16,999 nucleotides of DNA. It comes from JAIBJP01 sp035639875 (lineage in GTDB: Bacteria; Actinomycetota; Thermoleophilia; Gaiellales; Gaiellaceae). Positions 13,271 to 16,999 of the stretch are shown piece after piece. The position numbers and the translations under genes were made by a program. Position 1 is the stretch's first letter. Every line of letters begins with the position of its first letter. The stretch spans positions 1-16,999 of the forward strand of contig DASQXE010000133.1 of assembly GCA_035639875.1 (NCBI GenBank), given 5' to 3'. The notes beneath the pieces were generated by a model, which did not search any database, was not told the DNA's origin, and saw only the letters and a list, made by a program, of their open reading frames with translations.

Positions 13271-14448
13271 TGCGCGCGCGCCCCGAGCGCGAGCTGGCCC
13301 ATCTGGTTCGCCGCGCCGAGGTAGTTTCGGACCGGAATTGGACCCGCCTCCGCCGCCGGCGTCCCGTCGAGAAGCCGCTCGCCGCCGAGGACTCGCTCCG
13401 GTTTCCATTCCGGGACGAGCTCCTCCACGTTCCCCGTCGAGACGATCGAGTCCGCCTCCGGAACCCAGTCGGTGAGAATCGGCCTCGTCGACTCGGGATC
13501 GGTCTCCTCCGCCAGGATCACCGTCGTACGAATACCGGCCTGCTCGCAGGCGCGGCAGGTGAGCATGACGTCGGTGTGGGAGTTCCCGCCCGCGTCAGTC
13601 GTTATGACCACCCCGTCCGCAGCGAGCTCCTGCGCGCGGACCGCGGCCGCCTCGGCCGCGCTTTGCTTCGCCTCGGCGGTCTGCTCGTAACCGCGCATGA
13701 GGACGACGCCCGCGAAGCGAAGGCGCTTCCCGTGCTCCCGGTAGAGCGCGCGGATGAGCGCGCTCCGCTGGAAGAAGACCGTCGGATTGCGCATCGCCGC
13801 CCAGTGGTACTCCCCGCAGGTCACCGCGCCGTCGAGCACCTCCGCCGGGTCGGCGATTCTCGGCAGCTCCGCCTGGCCCGCCGGCGTTCCGTAGACGTAC
13901 TGGTAATAAAGCGGCCCGAGGTCCGAGAGCTGCAGAAGCGCGGCGACGGACGGGAGCCCGTCGCCCGCCGGGGCGAGCTCGAAGTCCTCCACGTCGTCAG
14001 GCTCTGCGTCGAGTGTTGTTGCAGCGAGCCGCTCCGCCAACGCGAGCGTCTCCGTCCTCGCGTGCGTCTCGAGGTCCTCGTTTCGCGCGCCGTCAGGCGC
14101 GTGGAACGAGACAACGACGCACGTTTCGCTCGCGAACGGCGTGAGTGGGGCGCCCGGGCCCGCGAGGTCGATGATGGACTCCTGCTCGTGCAGCGGCCGC
14201 TCTTCGCCCGGAAAGTCGAGGCAGGAAAGGACGACGACGCCGGCAAGGCGGTTCGTGCGCCCCTGTCCGGCCCGGCCGTCGGTCGGAAACGCGGGACGCC
14301 CGTCGGGCCGGACACGAGGCTCGACTGCATCCAGAACATGGGTTACGCGGACGGGCTCGCCCGGGCGCACGACCTCCACCTCTGCGCCGTCGACCTCGAT
14401 CTGCGCGGGTAGCAGGTCGGACGAGAACGAAGCGAGCTCCCACGCCAT
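13267..14448 (-). CDS. grdE: Glycine/sarcosine/betaine reductase component B, GrdE-like subunit
   Basis: The 393-residue product from the ATG at 14448 follows the GrdE layout. VVRPGEPVRVTHVLDAVEPR near residue 26 and IIDLAGPGAPLTPFASETCV (92-111) match the proprotein N-half. EVLDGAVTCGEYHWAAMRNP starts near residue 203, and ITTDAGGNSHTDVMLTCRAC (282-301) with EQAGIRTTVILAEE matches the C-half. Classical GrdE is cleaved at an Asn-Cys pair in 'DGAI.SGNC' to form a pyruvoyl group. Here Glu213-Tyr214 sit at that place, and the only nearby Cys is Cys211 (TCG), so processing may differ or be absent. A rather long Pro/Arg-rich stretch (residues 44-66) holds the family's 'ePRv' region. It overlaps grdB by 4 nt. 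Against GrdG or GrdI the assignment cannot be separated by eye. Confidence 0.87.
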   Translation of the reverse strand: MAWELASFSSDLLPAQIEVDGAEVEVVRPGEPVRVTHVLDAVEPRVRPDGRPAFPTDGRAGQGRTNRLAGVVVLSCLDFPGEERPLHEQESIIDLAGPGAPLTPFASETCVVVSFHAPDGARNEDLETHARTETLALAERLAATTLDAEPDDVEDFELAPAGDGLPSVAALLQLSDLGPLYYQYVYGTPAGQAELPRIADPAEVLDGAVTCGEYHWAAMRNPTVFFQRSALIRALYREHGKRLRFAGVVLMRGYEQTAEAKQSAAEAAAVRAQELAADGVVITTDAGGNSHTDVMLTCRACEQAGIRTTVILAEETDPESTRPILTDWVPEADSIVSTGNVEELVPEWKPERVLGGERLLDGTPAAEAGPIPVRNYLGAANQMGQLALGARAQ

Positions 14449-14463
14449 GCTGCGAAGCCTAAC

Positions 14464-14492
14464 GGGGCGGCGACGCCAAACGCCGCCGCCCC
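14464..14492 (-). terminator. Strong GC hairpin between the APC permease gene and grdE
   Basis: A perfect 9-bp stem, GGGGCGGCG / CGCCGCCCC, encloses an 11-nt loop in the 53-nt gap between the permease stop and grdE. No U-run follows on the minus-strand transcript, so complete rho-independent termination is doubtful. It may be an attenuator or a 3' stabiliser that lets permease and reductase mRNA levels differ. Confidence 0.4.
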
Positions 14493-14501
14493 GCTTACCG
14501 C

Positions 14502-16166
14502 CTACTCGACCGGGATCTCCGAGTGCACCAGGCGCATGTCGATCCCCTGCGTGCGCCGGTAGAGGCGCGAGACCACGTAGATCGCGAGCGCGATTCCGTA
14601 CAGGGCAAACATGTAGTAGAAGCCGTGCCGCGCGGTCGTCCAGTCGATGCCGTACACGGCGTTCGTCACCCACTCATAGATGGCGAAGCCGAGGATGACG
14701 AGGAAGCCCGCGGCCGCGACGGTGATGATCGGGATCCCGGCGATCCGGTAGCGAGCGATCGGCGAGGCGTTGTAGATGTCCGGCTTCCGCCACGGCAGGA
14801 TGAGCGCGGCGATCGCCGACCCGGCAAAGGTGATCGCGATCACCTCCGTCGCCGCGAGCGTCCAGCTGAAGAACTCAGAGTTGTAGGCGTAGAAGTAGCT
14901 GATCGGGATCGACGGGATCAGCATCAGCGCGATCGCGACGATCGGGACGCCGTTCCGCGTGACCTTGGCCGCCGCCTCGGGAAGGACGCGGTCGAATGCG
15001 GACGCGAACACGACGCGCGTCGAGGAGAGAAAGACCGTTCCCACCCAGCCGAAGAACCAGAGCGATAGGAGCCCGACGAGGATGAACTGCCAGAGGGCGC
15101 CGCCCATCAGGAACGAGGCGAAGAGCCCCGGATACGGGAATGCCGTGATCGGCGGGTTCTTCACGTAGTCGTACAACGCCGGCTGGCCCCAGTAGGCGTT
15201 GTTCGAAGCGTTGTAGAAGTCCCAGCCCATCGTCTTGGCGATGAGCAGGAACGTGATGATGGCGAGGATCGTCGTCGTGATGAGCGCGCCGCCCATCGCG
15301 TAGATGTTCTTGCGGAAGTCCGAGGCGCCCCGAACTTCGCCGTAGAGCGTCGCGCCCCAGTTCGACCAGAGGTTGAAAAAGAGGACGAACGGAATGAGGA
15401 GGAAGACGCCCTTCGCGGCGCCGAACGTTCCGACGCTCGCTCCGGCGTGCGTTCCGACATCGCCGGCCTTCAAGGTCGCTTGATACGCGTTGCCACTCGT
15501 TCCCAGCACGTCGCTTGCCTGCGTGTTGAAGGCAGAGACGAAGTCGGTCTTCGAGTTGACGAGCAGGAGGATGAACATGAAGGCGAGGCCGATGAGGCCG
15601 CCGTAGAAGCAGACCTTCTGGATGCGGGCGTATGTCCGCATCCCGAGCGAGATCACGACGGAAGCCATGATCGCGACGATGATCGACCCGACGAAGAGCC
15701 CTTTCGCCTGTGAGAAGAACGAGACCCAGCCGTCGGCACCGACGATCGCGCCGAGGGGGACGAACACCTCGACGTTGAGGATGTTCGCGTAGATGGGGAC
15801 CCAGTGCCAGAGGATGAACCACCAGCCGCAAGCGGCGAGCACGAAGCCGATTCCTCCGCCCAGGACGCGGCTTATCCAGATGTAGTCACCGCCTGCACGC
15901 GGCATCGCCGCGATGAGGGAGGCGTAGGTGATCGCCTGGAGGACGAGATAGGCGCCCGAGAGGATCACCGCCCACATGAGGCTCCCGTCCGGGATGAAGA
16001 CCGCGTACGAGAAAATGAAGAGCCCGAGCGTGATCAGGTTGATCGAGAAGAAGGCGTAGATGAAGCCATCCCTCACCGACCAGCCACGCACGAGCCCGGT
16101 GGCCTTACGCGCGAAGAGCGTTCGTTCTCCGCTCGGGTACGCGGCGTCGCCGACAGTGGTCGCCAT
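14502..16166 (-). CDS. APC-superfamily amino acid/amine permease
   Basis: The 554-residue product is a 12-14-helix transporter. The N-terminus FARKATGLVRGWSVRDGFIY leads into helix 1 and is typical of the APC superfamily. Helix 3 follows the APC pattern AAMPRAGGDYIWISRVLGGG. Later segments include FVLFFNLWSNWGATLYGEVR, a large loop, GWVGTVFLSSTRVVFASAFD, RVLPEAAAKV and repeated hydrophobic blocks to the C-terminus (SEIPVE). It should import an amino acid or related amine across the cytoplasmic membrane. Its place immediately upstream of grdE makes it the likely supplier of the reductase substrate; in clostridial betaine systems that role is often filled by other transporter families. The start at 16166 is set by AGGAGG (16171-16176), which overlaps the stop of the phosphoesterase gene 8 nt upstream. 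The substrate is not deducible from sequence. Confidence 0.88.
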   Translation of the reverse strand: MATTVGDAAYPSGERTLFARKATGLVRGWSVRDGFIYAFFSINLITLGLFIFSYAVFIPDGSLMWAVILSGAYLVLQAITYASLIAAMPRAGGDYIWISRVLGGGIGFVLAACGWWFILWHWVPIYANILNVEVFVPLGAIVGADGWVSFFSQAKGLFVGSIIVAIMASVVISLGMRTYARIQKVCFYGGLIGLAFMFILLLVNSKTDFVSAFNTQASDVLGTSGNAYQATLKAGDVGTHAGASVGTFGAAKGVFLLIPFVLFFNLWSNWGATLYGEVRGASDFRKNIYAMGGALITTTILAIITFLLIAKTMGWDFYNASNNAYWGQPALYDYVKNPPITAFPYPGLFASFLMGGALWQFILVGLLSLWFFGWVGTVFLSSTRVVFASAFDRVLPEAAAKVTRNGVPIVAIALMLIPSIPISYFYAYNSEFFSWTLAATEVIAITFAGSAIAALILPWRKPDIYNASPIARYRIAGIPIITVAAAGFLVILGFAIYEWVTNAVYGIDWTTARHGFYYMFALYGIALAIYVVSRLYRRTQGIDMRLVHSEIPVE

Positions 16167-16174
16167 TCGTCCTC

Positions 16175-16999
16175 CTATCCGCTGGTGAGCACGAAGTTCT
16201 TGACCTTCTTGCCCCCGTCGAGATCGACGAGAGCGCCCAGAAGCTCGCCCTGCTCGTAAGAGCTCCCGGGATTGATGCAGAGCGTCTTGCCGATGCGCGT
16301 GTTGCCGCGCGCCTCGTGGATGTGGCCGTGGAGGGAAAGGACGGGCTGGTAGCGCTCGATCGCCTCGCGCACGGCCTTCGAGCCGCAAGGGACGGGCGCA
16401 TGGCCGGCGTGCTTGAGCCGCATGTCCTCGGTCAGCTCCGGCGCGTCGTCGAGCCCCGACCCGTACGGCGGGCAGTGGAGGCTGAAGATCGTCCGCTCCG
16501 GCGGCGCCGTGACCTGCGACACGACCGCGTCGATCCGCGCGCCGAGATCGGGCTCGTCCTCCTCCCGGTACGTCTTCCAGGGCGTGCGGTTCGACCAGCC
16601 CGTGGACGCCAGCTGGAAGCCGTCGATGTCGACGACGCGGCCTTCGGCGAGATGCACGTGGCGCGCGCGGTCGATGACGACGTCGATGTCGAATTGGTCG
16701 TCGTTCCCCGGACAGACGTAGGCCTCCACGCCAGCATCCTCGAGGCGCTCGTCCGCGAATTGCATCCAGCGCTCGACGGTGGCGAGCATCTGTACGTGAA
16801 AGAAGCGGTCGGCGGCCTCGGGATCGCGCTCGTAGGCACCAAGCTCTTCGGGGGTGGTCCGAAACGGGTAGTAGCCGCGCCGCTTCACCGCTTCCTCGAA
16901 GGCCACGACTTCTTCTTCGCCCGCAAGGTCGTGTCGGTTTTCGAGCAGCGTCGCGTGCCAGCGCCCGCCACTGTCATCGACGACGGGGACGAGAGCCTT
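16175..16999 (-). CDS. Calcineurin-like metallophosphoesterase (5' end outside window)
   Basis: The frame is open to the window edge, giving 274 residues without a start; it begins KALVPVVDDSGGRWHATLLE. Metal-binding motifs of the calcineurin-like phosphoesterase superfamily are visible: YVCPGNDDQFDID (GNDD where GNHD/E is usual), then SLHCPPYGSGLDD, then LSLHGHIHEARGN (GHxH) with INPGSSYEQGEL. The first motif (DxH) should lie just outside the window. Such enzymes hydrolyse phosphomonoesters or diesters using two metal ions. A GTG at 16906 could serve as a start, but conserved-looking sequence upstream of it and the missing first motif argue for a longer gene. It is the first visible gene of the reductase operon, ending 8 nt before the permease ATG. 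Whether it takes part in that pathway or is only co-transcribed is unknown. Confidence 0.85.
   Translation of the reverse strand, partial: KALVPVVDDSGGRWHATLLENRHDLAGEEEVVAFEEAVKRRGYYPFRTTPEELGAYERDPEAADRFFHVQMLATVERWMQFADERLEDAGVEAYVCPGNDDQFDIDVVIDRARHVHLAEGRVVDIDGFQLASTGWSNRTPWKTYREEDEPDLGARIDAVVSQVTAPPERTIFSLHCPPYGSGLDDAPELTEDMRLKHAGHAPVPCGSKAVREAIERYQPVLSLHGHIHEARGNTRIGKTLCINPGSSYEQGELLGALVDLDGGKKVKNFVLTSG

Noticed and set aside
12251..13408. A 385-aa ORF ending at the first TGA of grdB, as a complete or truncated gene
   Set aside because: The TGA is exactly at the family's selenocysteine position and the conserved C-terminus continues in the same frame; the true N-terminus is the ATG at 13270, not the Arg/Gly-rich extension.
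13270..14412. A 380-aa plus-strand ORF antisense to grdE
   Set aside because: Arg-rich composition and no recognisable motif; it mirrors the codon structure of grdE.

Overview
The window is very GC-rich, uses GTG and TTG starts freely, and carries families typical of soil actinobacteria: a DUF2795 protein, a DUF4232 lipoprotein, CtaG, an AI-2E/PerM permease and a GMC oxidoreductase. My best guess is a high-GC actinobacterium of the Thermoleophilia (Gaiellales/Solirubrobacterales) type, possibly a metagenome assembly. That lineage is an inference from gene content, not from a marker gene.

Left part (1-5.2 kb): the tail of a DUF2795 gene, a large inverted/direct repeat, a frame-disrupted hypothetical gene, a DUF4232 lipoprotein, a polytopic membrane glycosyltransferase-like protein, a broken alpha/beta-hydrolase lipoprotein gene (two frameshifts and one in-frame stop), a small unknown gene, and an AI-2E family permease. 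Both damaged genes lie in this part.

Middle (5.2-9.3 kb): a tRNA-Gly(UCC) on the minus strand, then a tightly packed plus-strand run of STAS anti-sigma-factor antagonist, CtaG, a GMC oxidoreductase with an extra N-terminal domain, and 3-methyladenine DNA glycosylase I. Adjacent genes in the run overlap by 1 to 8 nt. A small unknown minus-strand gene converges on it.

Right part (9.4-17 kb): the main discovery. A minus-strand operon reads metallophosphoesterase (5' end outside the window), APC-type permease, grdE, grdB, grdC, thioredoxin, grdA, then a small unknown gene. It encodes a glycine/sarcosine/betaine-reductase-like system. Both grdB and grdA are interrupted by a single in-frame TGA exactly at the family's selenocysteine site, so each is one intact selenoprotein gene (Sec340 in GrdB, Sec43 in GrdA), although naive ORF calling splits them. 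Short GC-rich hairpins just after both TGAs could be SECIS elements.

By analogy with clostridial Stickland reductases, the permease would import an amino acid or amine, GrdE/GrdB would attack the C-N bond, the GrdA selenol would carry the carboxymethyl group, GrdC would handle the acyl thioester, and thioredoxin would re-reduce GrdA. The set departs from the clostridial plan. No grdD and no thioredoxin reductase gene are seen. GrdE lacks the Asn-Cys pair where pyruvoyl-forming cleavage is expected. A permease and a phosphoesterase head the visible operon. The substrate and product are therefore open.
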